Of a DNA stretch of 13,448 bases, positions 1-7,724 are shown piece by piece. The first letter of the stretch is position 1, and each line of letters starts with the position of its first letter. A program made the translations under genes and the position numbers. The notes beneath the pieces are model-generated. The model was not told the DNA's origin. It saw only the letters and a program-made list of their open reading frames with translations, and did no database searches. Source of the DNA: Chthoniobacteraceae bacterium (lineage in GTDB: Bacteria > Verrucomicrobiota > Verrucomicrobiia > Chthoniobacterales > Chthoniobacteraceae); assembly GCA_947478975.1 (NCBI GenBank), contig CANJYI010000026.1, positions 1 to 13,448 of the forward strand. Reading direction: 5' to 3'.

Positions 1-366
1 GATTTGATCGATGGCCCGGCGCTCGGACTTGGTGGGCCTGCCGCTGCCGTGTGCCCGGAAGCCCGGTTGGAGGGAGCCGCGCAGCTCTGATTTTCCACGC
101 TCCTCGGGAGTGGTGGTGTCCTCCATGTAGAGGGGCACCAATTTGGCTCCGACTCGGGAGGTGGGAAAGTCGATGGCTTTGAGGGTCCGAATCCACGGGA
201 CCTCTCCCGAATCCATCCGGATCGTGATGACCTGACCGACCCGCACGGTATGCGCCGGTTTGACGGGTTGTTCCTCGACTTTGACCTTGCCCCCTCGGAT
301 TGCTCCGGCGGCGAGGGGCCGGGTTTTGAAGGCGCGTACGGCCCAGAGCCACAGGTCGAGTCTCAT
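1..366 (-). CDS. hslR: S4-domain RNA-binding protein, Hsp15 (HslR)-like, 3' end cut by window edge
   Basis: I translated this by hand; 122 codons are open from the ATG at 366 down to base 1, so the stop lies outside the window. The protein starts MRLDLWLWAVRAFKTRPLAA and continues with IRGGKVKVEEQPVKP, the classic S4 RNA-binding fold (about residues 1-60). It ends in a basic tail containing RPTKSERRAIDQI, which resembles the RPDKKERRDL tail of E. coli Hsp15. Hsp15 binds the 50S subunit carrying stalled nascent chains and helps recycle it. The family is about 130 residues, so only a few are probably missing. It lies 76 bases downstream of recF on the same strand and is probably the last gene of a dedA-recF-hslR transcript. 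I see no strong ribosome binding site before the ATG. The S4 assignment is firm; the Hsp15 subfamily is likely. Confidence 0.85.
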   Translation of the reverse strand, partial: MRLDLWLWAVRAFKTRPLAAGAIRGGKVKVEEQPVKPAHTVRVGQVITIRMDSGEVPWIRTLKAIDFPTSRVGAKLVPLYMEDTTTPEERGKSELRGSLQPGFRAHGSGRPTKSERRAIDQI

Positions 367-442
367 ACAACAAATCAACTGCAGGGTGATTGTGATGTCA
401 CCTTGTTTGCTCCGAGGTGCAGGGTGTGGGAGGGAAGTTGCT

Positions 443-1468
443 TCACGGGAGAGCGATCACCTGGGCGGGGAGTCCTGCGGGGAGCCACTCCCGTTGGGTG
501 GTGGTGATAATTTGCTGCGCATTTTTGGGGAACTGCTCCAAGAGCGCGGCCCGCCGTGCACCGTCCAACTCCCCGAAAATGTCGTCCAGCAGCAGCAATG
601 GAGGCGCCCCAAAGTGGGCCTCCAGTAGCCGCGCGGCTGCCAGACGCAGGGCGAGGACCAGCGTGCGTTGTTGGCCTTCGGAGCCAAGCGTCGCGGGCCG
701 CCCGCTGAGTGAGAGCACGAGGTCGTCCCTGTGCGGGCCAACCGTGGTCTGGCGCAGACGTGTGTCCTCGGGCCGCGCGGAGGCCAGCGCCGTCGGAAAG
801 TTTTCGGGCGGGTTCGGGGCGTACTCCAGATCCAGTTTTTCGCGGGCCCCGCTGATGGTGCTGTGGGCGAGTTGCGCCAAGGGGCGGAGGGCAGTGGTGA
901 GGGTGGCGCGCGCTTCGATCAGGCGGAGGCCCGCCGACACAAGAGGTTCGTCGAAGGCGTGGATTTCCTTCCAGCGGGGCACAGGGGATTTGAGCAGGAT
1001 GTTCCGGGAGCGAACTGCGCGTTCGTAGTCGCGGAGGGCACTCCGGTAGAGCGGATCGACCTGCATGGCGACAAAATCCAAAAAGCGGCGCCGTGTATCG
1101 CCCCCATCCCGAATGATCTGCACATCGGTGTTGGAAAACCAGACTACCCGGGCCAGCCGTAGATACTCCGTTGCGGTGCGTTGTTCGACCGAGTCTAGCG
1201 CCAGTTTTTTGCGTTCGGTGCTGTAGTAAAACTGGAGGTGTGCTCCGTTGAAAAAGCCATCAGCCAGCAGGCCTCTTTGCCCGTGCCGGATGATTTCCGC
1301 CAGCCGAGAGGTGCGCGGAGACTGCAGGCGAAGCAACACGCAGGCGGCCTCCAGCAGCGACGTTTTACCCCGTGCGTTGGGGCCCACAATCAGGTTGATG
1401 CCGGGCTCCAAAGAAATCTCGTGCGCCTCAAAGCACCGGAACTGCGCAACTTTCAGCTTCGTGAGCAT
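443..1468 (-). CDS. recF: RecF, DNA replication and repair ATPase
   Basis: The product is 341 residues, slightly short of the usual 350-370. RecF is an SMC/ABC-type ATPase that, with RecO and RecR, loads RecA at single-strand gaps. The N-terminus MLTKLKVAQFRCFEAHEISL is typical. Walker A is GPNARGKTS at residues 29-37, followed by LLEAACVLL. The ABC signature region LGSEGQQRTLVLAL is near residues 261-274. Walker B is LLLLDDIFGELD, with the Asp pair at 295-296. All ATP-binding elements are present, so the gene looks intact. It starts 24 bases after the stop of the dedA-like gene and precedes the S4 gene, which suggests one transcript. It is not next to dnaA or dnaN here, although that placement is common in other phyla. 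The bases just before the ATG are C/G-rich with no clear ribosome binding site, so translation may depend on coupling. Confidence 0.95.
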   Translation of the reverse strand: MLTKLKVAQFRCFEAHEISLEPGINLIVGPNARGKTSLLEAACVLLRLQSPRTSRLAEIIRHGQRGLLADGFFNGAHLQFYYSTERKKLALDSVEQRTATEYLRLARVVWFSNTDVQIIRDGGDTRRRFLDFVAMQVDPLYRSALRDYERAVRSRNILLKSPVPRWKEIHAFDEPLVSAGLRLIEARATLTTALRPLAQLAHSTISGAREKLDLEYAPNPPENFPTALASARPEDTRLRQTTVGPHRDDLVLSLSGRPATLGSEGQQRTLVLALRLAAARLLEAHFGAPPLLLLDDIFGELDGARRAALLEQFPKNAQQIITTTQREWLPAGLPAQVIALP

Positions 1469-1492
1469 GGGCGCCGGGACGCTCAGGGGGGA

Positions 1493-2212
1493 TCAACTGG
1501 AACGCCCCGTGGGATGCGCCGCTTCCTGCGGTGTGGGGGATCCCTTGTCGTCCAGGGGGACGGCTGCCTGTGACGCGTCCAATCCGGCCTGCGGGAGCGG
1601 GCAGGGGGAGGGGGGCTCGACGGCAGGAAGCCCCTTCCGGGTCAGCCTGTGGCGAAGGTACAACAGACCAAAAACGGTTAGAACGCCCCCGAAGATGACA
1701 TTCTTGGCCTCCCCCAGCCAGTCATCAAACTGGTCGATGTGGCCAGAGAGTTGGAACCCAATGGCAGCAAGCATCAGTGTCCAGGGAAGCAACCCTACCA
1801 GTGTATATGCTAAAAATCTGAAGTAGGACAGATCCCGGAGTCCCCAGTAAATGACCGCAGGATACCGGGTGCCGTAAAGGGGCCGACAAAGCGCCAGTTG
1901 CCAGGGGCCTGTCTTGTTTGCGAGCTTTTCGACCGAAGCGGAAAATTTCTGGTAGGCCTTACGCGAACGCACCCAATTGGCACGGTTTCTCGCAAGCCAA
2001 AAGACAAAGGAGTCGTGCGTGAGGGCGCCAAGGATCGCTGCGGGGAAGCCCACCAGTGGGCTGATTGCGCCGGAACTGGCGAGGGCCCCCACCACCAGAA
2101 ACACCAAGTCCGTCTCCACAAGCGACCAAAGGAGCACTACAGGGGCGCCGTAGGTTTTGAGAAAATCGAGGAGTTGGGTGAAAAAGTCCATGAAAGGAAG
2201 CCAGCGCGGCAC
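1493..2212 (-). CDS. DedA-family (SNARE-associated/VTT domain) inner-membrane protein
   Basis: The product is 239 residues with several hydrophobic segments, around residues 15-35, 38-62, 125-160 and 170-190. The pattern fits the DedA/VTT family: an early acidic residue followed by a small-residue hydrophobic helix (VETDLVFLVVGALASSGAI), an Asp in a later helix (ALTHDSFVFWLAR), and the re-entrant-loop motif CRPLYGTRYPAVIYWGL with its Arg and Gly-x-Arg. DedA proteins take part in lipid (undecaprenyl phosphate or phospholipid) translocation and envelope homeostasis; the substrate of this one cannot be told. The last 50 or so residues are a Pro/Ser/Ala-rich tail outside the family core. The GTG at 2212 has an AAGG upstream and gives the longest product. 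An internal ATG at 2191 (MDFFTQLL) is an equally plausible start. It appears to lead a transcript containing recF. Confidence 0.85.
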   Translation of the reverse strand: MPRWLPFMDFFTQLLDFLKTYGAPVVLLWSLVETDLVFLVVGALASSGAISPLVGFPAAILGALTHDSFVFWLARNRANWVRSRKAYQKFSASVEKLANKTGPWQLALCRPLYGTRYPAVIYWGLRDLSYFRFLAYTLVGLLPWTLMLAAIGFQLSGHIDQFDDWLGEAKNVIFGGVLTVFGLLYLRHRLTRKGLPAVEPPSPCPLPQAGLDASQAAVPLDDKGSPTPQEAAHPTGRSS

Positions 2213-2470
2213 TCTGCCTTACTGCACGAAGGTTAGCCATGAAAAGAGTGTGGAAGGCGGACTGAAAATAAGTTGGCCCGGCCGGGGGAGCAAACGAGTT
2301 CCACCGCCGGCCCTCTCTAAGAAAGAGAAGGTTTTCAGGTCATGAATTGTGTAGTCATGCACTGCGCTTTTCGGCCTAGAGTAAACTGAACCGTTTTCTT
2401 GAAAAAGGGCCCAGTCTAGCTCCAGACAGAACTTGGAAAGCGCGCCCTGACTCCCCTCATTCCGCGTCCT
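2213..2470. other. divergent intergenic region between dedA-like and giant cytochrome genes
   Basis: These 258 bases separate genes transcribed in opposite directions, so promoters for both should lie here. I see small inverted repeats: a GGCCGG/CCGGCC pair at 2280-2285 and 2307-2312, and a TCTCT/AGAGA pair near 2313-2328. I do not see a convincing sigma-70 -35/-10 pair for either direction. No coding content is apparent. Confidence 0.5.
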
Positions 2471-5400
2471 ATGATTCCTCCCAGATCCCGTCCGCCCAAG
2501 CCCCGCCTGCTCTCCGTCCTTTCGACCCTTTTTGGGACTGCTCTCTGCCTAGGGCTGCACTCGGCTTCTGGTTTTGTCGCCAACCGCGCGCCGGGGGCGC
2601 CCGTGAGCTACTACGGGGACGTCCGCCCTCTTTTGCAGGCCAACTGTCAGGGCTGTCACCAGCCGGCCAAACTCAAGGGCGGCTACACGATGACCGACTT
2701 TCAGAAGCTATTGGCGGGCGGTGAGAAGGACGGGGTAGCGATTGTTCCAGGGAATCCCGCCAAGGGATCGCTCCTAGAGCAGATCACTCCGCACAACGGC
2801 TCGGCTGAAATGCCAAAAAACAAGCCGCCCCTCGCCGAACACGAGATCGCACTGCTCCGCCGTTGGATCACCGAGGGCGCAAAGGATGACACGCCGGCTG
2901 ATGCGAAACGTCATTTCGACGCGGCTCATCCGCCGCAGTACGAGCGCCTGCCTGTGGTCAGTTCCATCGATTACTCGCCGGACGGTTCGCTCCTGGCGGT
3001 GGCGGGATTCCACGAGGTGCTCCTGCATCAGGCTGACGGTAAAGGCATCAAGGCCCGTCTGGTCGGGTTGTCCGAGCGGATTCAATCCGTCCGGTTTTCC
3101 CCGGATGGCAAGTGGCTGGCAGTTGCCGCGGGCGATCCCGCCCGGTTGGGCGAGGTGCAGGTTTGGGAGGTTGCATCACAGAAACTCAAGGTCTCGGCGC
3201 CCACCGGCTGGGACACCCTTTACGGGGCCAGCTGGTCCCCGGACAGCAAACTGGTGGCCTTTGGCTGCGCCGACAACACCGTCCGCGCCATCGAGGCCGA
3301 GACGGGCAAACAGGTTTTTCAAATGGGTTCCCATAATGACTGGGTGCTCGACACCGCCTTTTCTGAAAAGGGCGACCACGTGGTCTCCGTGGGGCGGGAC
3401 ATGACCGCAAAACTCAGCGAGCTCGCCGGAGAACGCTTTGTCGACAACATCACCTCCATCACACCCGGCGCGCTCCGGGGCGGGATGAATGCAGTCGAAA
3501 GGCATCCCTCCAGCGACTCCATCCTCGTAGGTGGCGCGGATGGCGCCCCCCAGCTGTTCCGCATCTTTCGCACCACCGCCCGCAAGATCGGCGACAACGC
3601 AAACTTGCTTAAAAAGTATCCCGAAATGAACGGGAGGATCTTCTCCACACGGTTCTCTCGCAAGGGGGACCTGTTTGTGGCGGGGAGCGCCTTGGACGGC
3701 ACCGGCGAGGTGGCGGTCTTTTCGACGGATGGGAGCCTTTCGTTACCCCCGGATATTTCGGCAATCAGCGCAAAGGCGGTGCGTGATCAGACCCCTGAGG
3801 AGAAGGAAAAGCTGAAGGCTTTCGAGGCCAACGGAGGGAAGCAGGTCTTTTCGGTGAAGTTCGATAAGACCCCCGTTTATGCGGTCGCCTTCCAGCCCGA
3901 TGGAGCCTCCGTGGCGGTGGCCGGCGGGGACGGTAAAATCCGGGTCCTCGACTCCCGCACTGGTGCGGTCCGCGCCGAGTTTGACTCCGTTCCCCTCAGC
4001 GGAACGCCTGCCTCGGGTGCCGCAAACGTGGCCAAGGGTGGGATCCGCCTGCAGCAAAAGCCTGTCGAGGGGGCGGAGGTTCTGCCCCAGGGGCGCAAGC
4101 TCCTCTCGATTGAAGTGCTGCCCTCGAAGGTCGAGATCCGGCGTCGCAACGACTACGTCCAGCTTTTGATTTCCGCCAAGTACGAGGGTGGCGAGACGGC
4201 GGACATCACCCGGTCTGCAAAAGTCGAATTGTCAGCGCCTGTCGCCGAGCTCACGCCGGCCGGGCAGGTGCATCCCAAGGCCGACGGATCTTGCGAGGTG
4301 CGCGTCACCTTCGGCGGCCTGACCCAGTCGGTCCCCGTCGTTGTTTCGGGGGCGAAGGGCGCCTTTGAATCGGACTTTGTGCGGGATGTAAACCCGGTGA
4401 TGACCAAGCTTGGGTGCAACCAGGGCACCTGCCACGGGGCCAAGGACGGCAAAGCCGGCTTCAAACTTTCCCTCAGGGGCTACGACCCAGAATACGATCT
4501 GCGCTCCCTCACCGACGACATGGCCAGCCGACGCGTGACGGTGGCCTCGCCCGACGACAGCCTCATGCTGCTCAAGGCCATCGCGGAAGTGCCGCATGAA
4601 GGCGGGCGCCGGATGCTTCCCGACGAAAAGTATTACCACATCCTTCGCGAATGGATTGCCGGCGGCTCCAAGCTGAAGATGGAGGCCTCGCGTGTGGTGC
4701 GGATCGAGCTGTTTCCCAAAAATCCCGTCGTACAACAAATTGGGAGCCGTCAGCAGTTGCGGGTGGTTGCTTTTTATGCGGACGGCGGCAGCCGGGACGT
4801 GTCCAACGAGGCTTTCGTAGAAAGCGGCAACACCGACGTGTCCATGGTGGACGGCGCCGGCCTGATCACCACGCTCCGCCGCGGCGAGTCGCCCATGCTT
4901 GCGCGGTATGAGGGCAACTACGCGGCCACAACGGTCACCGTTATGGGGGACCGTTCCGGCTTTCAGTGGAAGGAGCCCGTCACCCGCGGCCGCATCGACG
5001 AACTGGTCGCTGCGAAATGGAAGCGCATGCAGATCGAGCCCTCCGGACTTTCCACCGATGGCGAGTTTCTGAGGCGCGTTTCTCTCGACCTGACCGGCCT
5101 CCCTCCCTCAGCGGATAAACTCCGCGCCTTCCTGGCGGACCCTCGCGAAACGCACATCAAGCGGGACGAGGTGATTGATTCGCTCGTGGGGAGCGTGGAT
5201 TTCATCGAGCACTGGACCAACAAGTGGAGCGACCTCCTCCAGGTGAACTCCAAGTTCCTCGGGAAAGAGGGCGCCGAAGGGTTCCGCGCGTGGATCCGTT
5301 CGAACATCGAAAAAAACACGCCCTACGACCAGTTCGCCCACGCCATTCTGACCGCCAGCGGTTCCAACAAGGACAATCCTCCCGCCAGCTACTGGAAAAT

Positions 5401-7615
5401 CCTGCGCCAACCGGCTGAGACCATGGAGAACACCACTCACCTGTTTCTCGCGACCCGCTTCAACTGTAACAAGTGCCACGATCACCCGTTTGAGCGCTGG
5501 ACCCAGGACCAGTACTACCAGACGGCGGCTTATTTCGCGCAGGTCAGTTTCGAGGAGGACCCCTCCAGCAACGGCCGCAAGCTCGGTGGAACCGCCGTCG
5601 AAGGAGCAAAGCCCCTGTACGAGATCGTCAAGGAAAACCCAGCTGGCCAGATCAAGCACGACCGTACATCGAAGGTCACCGAGCCTCAGTTTCCATATCC
5701 GGCCAAGTTCGTGGCCGCCGAAAAGGCCTCCAGAAGGGAGCAGCTGGCGCAGTGGATGACCGCAGCCGATAACCGGTATTTTGCGTCCAGCTACGTGAAC
5801 CGGATTTGGGGGTATTTGCTGGGGAGGGGGATCATCGAGCCTCTGGACGACATTCGCGCGGGAAACCCGCCGTCCAATCCGGAGTTGCTGGAGAAGCTGA
5901 CCCAGGATTTCGTGCAGGGAGGATTCAACACGCAGGAGGTTTTCCGAGCCATCTGCAAATCCCGCACCTACCAGCTTTCGGTTTCCACCAACAAGTGGAA
6001 CGCGGACGACACCGTGAATTATTCGCATGCGGTGGCCCGGCGGCTCTCGGCGGAAACCCTCTTTGATTCGGTGTTCGCCGTGACGGGATCGCAGCCGGTT
6101 TTGCCGGGTGGTGGGGGTCTCAAGCGTGCTGCCCAGATGGTCGATTCCAGCAGCGAGGGGGCCGGCGGATTTCTGGCAACCCTTGGCAAGCCCGCCCGCG
6201 AGAGCACCTGCGAGTGCGAGCGCAGCAGTGATCTGCGGCTGGGTTCGGTCATGGCGCTGCTGAGCGGGGCCACGGTTTCCGGCGCCATCCAAGATCCCAA
6301 GAACGAACTCGCCAAACTCGTGCTCAAGGAAAAGGACGATTCCAAACTGGTCAACGAATTGTTCCTTCGCGTCCTCTCGCGTGAGGCGACTTCAAGGGAG
6401 CAGGAGGCCACCCAAAAGGTCATGGGCCAGGTGGACGTGGACCACAAGGCGGTGCTTGTCTCCTGGGAAGCCAAGGAGAAGGAACAAGCACCGTTGATTG
6501 TGAAAATGGAAAAGGAGCGCACCGATGCTGTCGCCGCGGCGAAGGCCAATTTGGACCGTTATGAACTAGAGACGAAGTTCGTCAGGGAGGAGCGCGAGAC
6601 CGTGCGCAAGGAGCGCGAGGCTCGGGCAGCCCTTGGTCTAAAGGGATGGGACGAAGCGATCCCGGAGCGCCTTGCCGGTTGGACTGTTGCAAGACAGCCT
6701 GCGGCCGATCCCGTGCAATGGTCGCTGCTGACGGCCCAGAGCGCCACAGCTGCGGGGCAGGTCAAACTGGAGGTCCAGAAGGACGGCACTGTGGTTTCCT
6801 CCGGCGCCCAAACAAAGGGGGACTACACGCTCACGTTCACGACGCAGATCAAGGGGGTCACCGGGATTTTGCTGGAGGTGCTGCCGGATCCGGCCTCCCC
6901 GATGTACGGACCCGGGCGGGCGAAGGATGGTAACTTTATCCTTAGCGAAATCGCCCTGAAATACGCTGATGCAGCCAAGCCTGCCGGCGAAAAGGTCGCG
7001 GCACTGGCCAAGGCCTGGGCCTCGCACGAACAGGCGAAGTTTCCGGCGGCATCCGCCATCGACGGCAAGGAAGACGACGCCCAGAACGGGTGGGCGGTGG
7101 CTGGCGGTACCGGGCGCCGGCAGGTTGCGGCTTTCCAATTCAAGGAGGCGCTCAACGCCGAAGGGGCCCAGAAGGTGACGCTGCGCCTGGCGCAAAAATC
7201 CAACGACGGGCTCCTCATCGGTCGGTTCCGCGTTTATTTCACCACAGCGCCGGATCCCTTGCACGAGGGTGTTCCTGCCGCCGTCACCGCAGCGGTGGCC
7301 AAGCCGACTGCGGAGCGGGCCCCGGCTGAGGCCGCGTTTTTGGCGGACTTCATCCGCTCAAGGTCCCCCGAATACTGGAGGCTTCACCGTGAGTCGGTTG
7401 AGTCGAAGGTTGCCCTGGCACCGGACCCCAGACACACCGAGATGAAGGCCAGTCTGGAAAAGGCTTCTGCCCCGATCCGCTTGGATCCGATCCTCGTCCA
7501 GCTTCGGATCGATGCCGAAGCGAGCAAGCGCCAGATCACGGACAAACGGCTGACCGTCGTCCAGGATTTGGCTTGGGCCCTCATTAATAATCCTGCTTTT
7601 CTGTTCAACAGATAG
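2471..7615 (+). CDS. secreted multi-haem fusion: PSCyt1 + WD40 repeats + Ig-like + DUF1549 + DUF1553
   Basis: The product has 1714 residues. The N-terminus has a basic region then a hydrophobic stretch (about 12-34), a likely Sec signal peptide. Domains in order: PSCyt1-like cytochrome domain (about 45-140) with CQGCH at 59-63; WD40-type repeats (about 157-497, repeated SPDGxxLAVA units); bacterial Ig-like domain (about 546-627); second cytochrome-like domain with CNQGTCH at 649-655; second Ig-like domain (about 743-827); DUF1549 (about 838-1030) with CNKCH at 999-1003; DUF1553 (about 1076-1310); a charged, probably coiled-coil stretch (about 1320-1395); a beta-rich, discoidin-like region (about 1397-1594); and a C-terminus closing with DLAWALINNPAFLFNR, the usual end of DUF1553 proteins. 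The CxnCH motifs suggest covalent haem and periplasmic electron transfer. Substrate and partner are unknown. A DUF1501 gene follows after 109 bases, the usual pairing. Confidence 0.9.
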   Translation: MIPPRSRPPKPRLLSVLSTLFGTALCLGLHSASGFVANRAPGAPVSYYGDVRPLLQANCQGCHQPAKLKGGYTMTDFQKLLAGGEKDGVAIVPGNPAKGSLLEQITPHNGSAEMPKNKPPLAEHEIALLRRWITEGAKDDTPADAKRHFDAAHPPQYERLPVVSSIDYSPDGSLLAVAGFHEVLLHQADGKGIKARLVGLSERIQSVRFSPDGKWLAVAAGDPARLGEVQVWEVASQKLKVSAPTGWDTLYGASWSPDSKLVAFGCADNTVRAIEAETGKQVFQMGSHNDWVLDTAFSEKGDHVVSVGRDMTAKLSELAGERFVDNITSITPGALRGGMNAVERHPSSDSILVGGADGAPQLFRIFRTTARKIGDNANLLKKYPEMNGRIFSTRFSRKGDLFVAGSALDGTGEVAVFSTDGSLSLPPDISAISAKAVRDQTPEEKEKLKAFEANGGKQVFSVKFDKTPVYAVAFQPDGASVAVAGGDGKIRVLDSRTGAVRAEFDSVPLSGTPASGAANVAKGGIRLQQKPVEGAEVLPQGRKLLSIEVLPSKVEIRRRNDYVQLLISAKYEGGETADITRSAKVELSAPVAELTPAGQVHPKADGSCEVRVTFGGLTQSVPVVVSGAKGAFESDFVRDVNPVMTKLGCNQGTCHGAKDGKAGFKLSLRGYDPEYDLRSLTDDMASRRVTVASPDDSLMLLKAIAEVPHEGGRRMLPDEKYYHILREWIAGGSKLKMEASRVVRIELFPKNPVVQQIGSRQQLRVVAFYADGGSRDVSNEAFVESGNTDVSMVDGAGLITTLRRGESPMLARYEGNYAATTVTVMGDRSGFQWKEPVTRGRIDELVAAKWKRMQIEPSGLSTDGEFLRRVSLDLTGLPPSADKLRAFLADPRETHIKRDEVIDSLVGSVDFIEHWTNKWSDLLQVNSKFLGKEGAEGFRAWIRSNIEKNTPYDQFAHAILTASGSNKDNPPASYWKILRQPAETMENTTHLFLATRFNCNKCHDHPFERWTQDQYYQTAAYFAQVSFEEDPSSNGRKLGGTAVEGAKPLYEIVKENPAGQIKHDRTSKVTEPQFPYPAKFVAAEKASRREQLAQWMTAADNRYFASSYVNRIWGYLLGRGIIEPLDDIRAGNPPSNPELLEKLTQDFVQGGFNTQEVFRAICKSRTYQLSVSTNKWNADDTVNYSHAVARRLSAETLFDSVFAVTGSQPVLPGGGGLKRAAQMVDSSSEGAGGFLATLGKPARESTCECERSSDLRLGSVMALLSGATVSGAIQDPKNELAKLVLKEKDDSKLVNELFLRVLSREATSREQEATQKVMGQVDVDHKAVLVSWEAKEKEQAPLIVKMEKERTDAVAAAKANLDRYELETKFVREERETVRKEREARAALGLKGWDEAIPERLAGWTVARQPAADPVQWSLLTAQSATAAGQVKLEVQKDGTVVSSGAQTKGDYTLTFTTQIKGVTGILLEVLPDPASPMYGPGRAKDGNFILSEIALKYADAAKPAGEKVAALAKAWASHEQAKFPAASAIDGKEDDAQNGWAVAGGTGRRQVAAFQFKEALNAEGAQKVTLRLAQKSNDGLLIGRFRVYFTTAPDPLHEGVPAAVTAAVAKPTAERAPAEAAFLADFIRSRSPEYWRLHRESVESKVALAPDPRHTEMKASLEKASAPIRLDPILVQLRIDAEASKRQITDKRLTVVQDLAWALINNPAFLFNR

Positions 7616-7724
7616 TGCAAGTGTAGAGAGATATCCCACGCTGCATCCTCCACGGCCCCTTCCGCTCCCAGACATTCGTTTTCTTATCGCCCCCTAAAAA
7701 AGAACCCCCAACACAAAACCTTTT

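Noticed and set aside
5108..6292. 394-codon minus-strand open frame inside the giant cytochrome gene
   Set aside because: It lies entirely opposite well-supported DUF1549/DUF1553 coding sequence and shows no recognisable domain.
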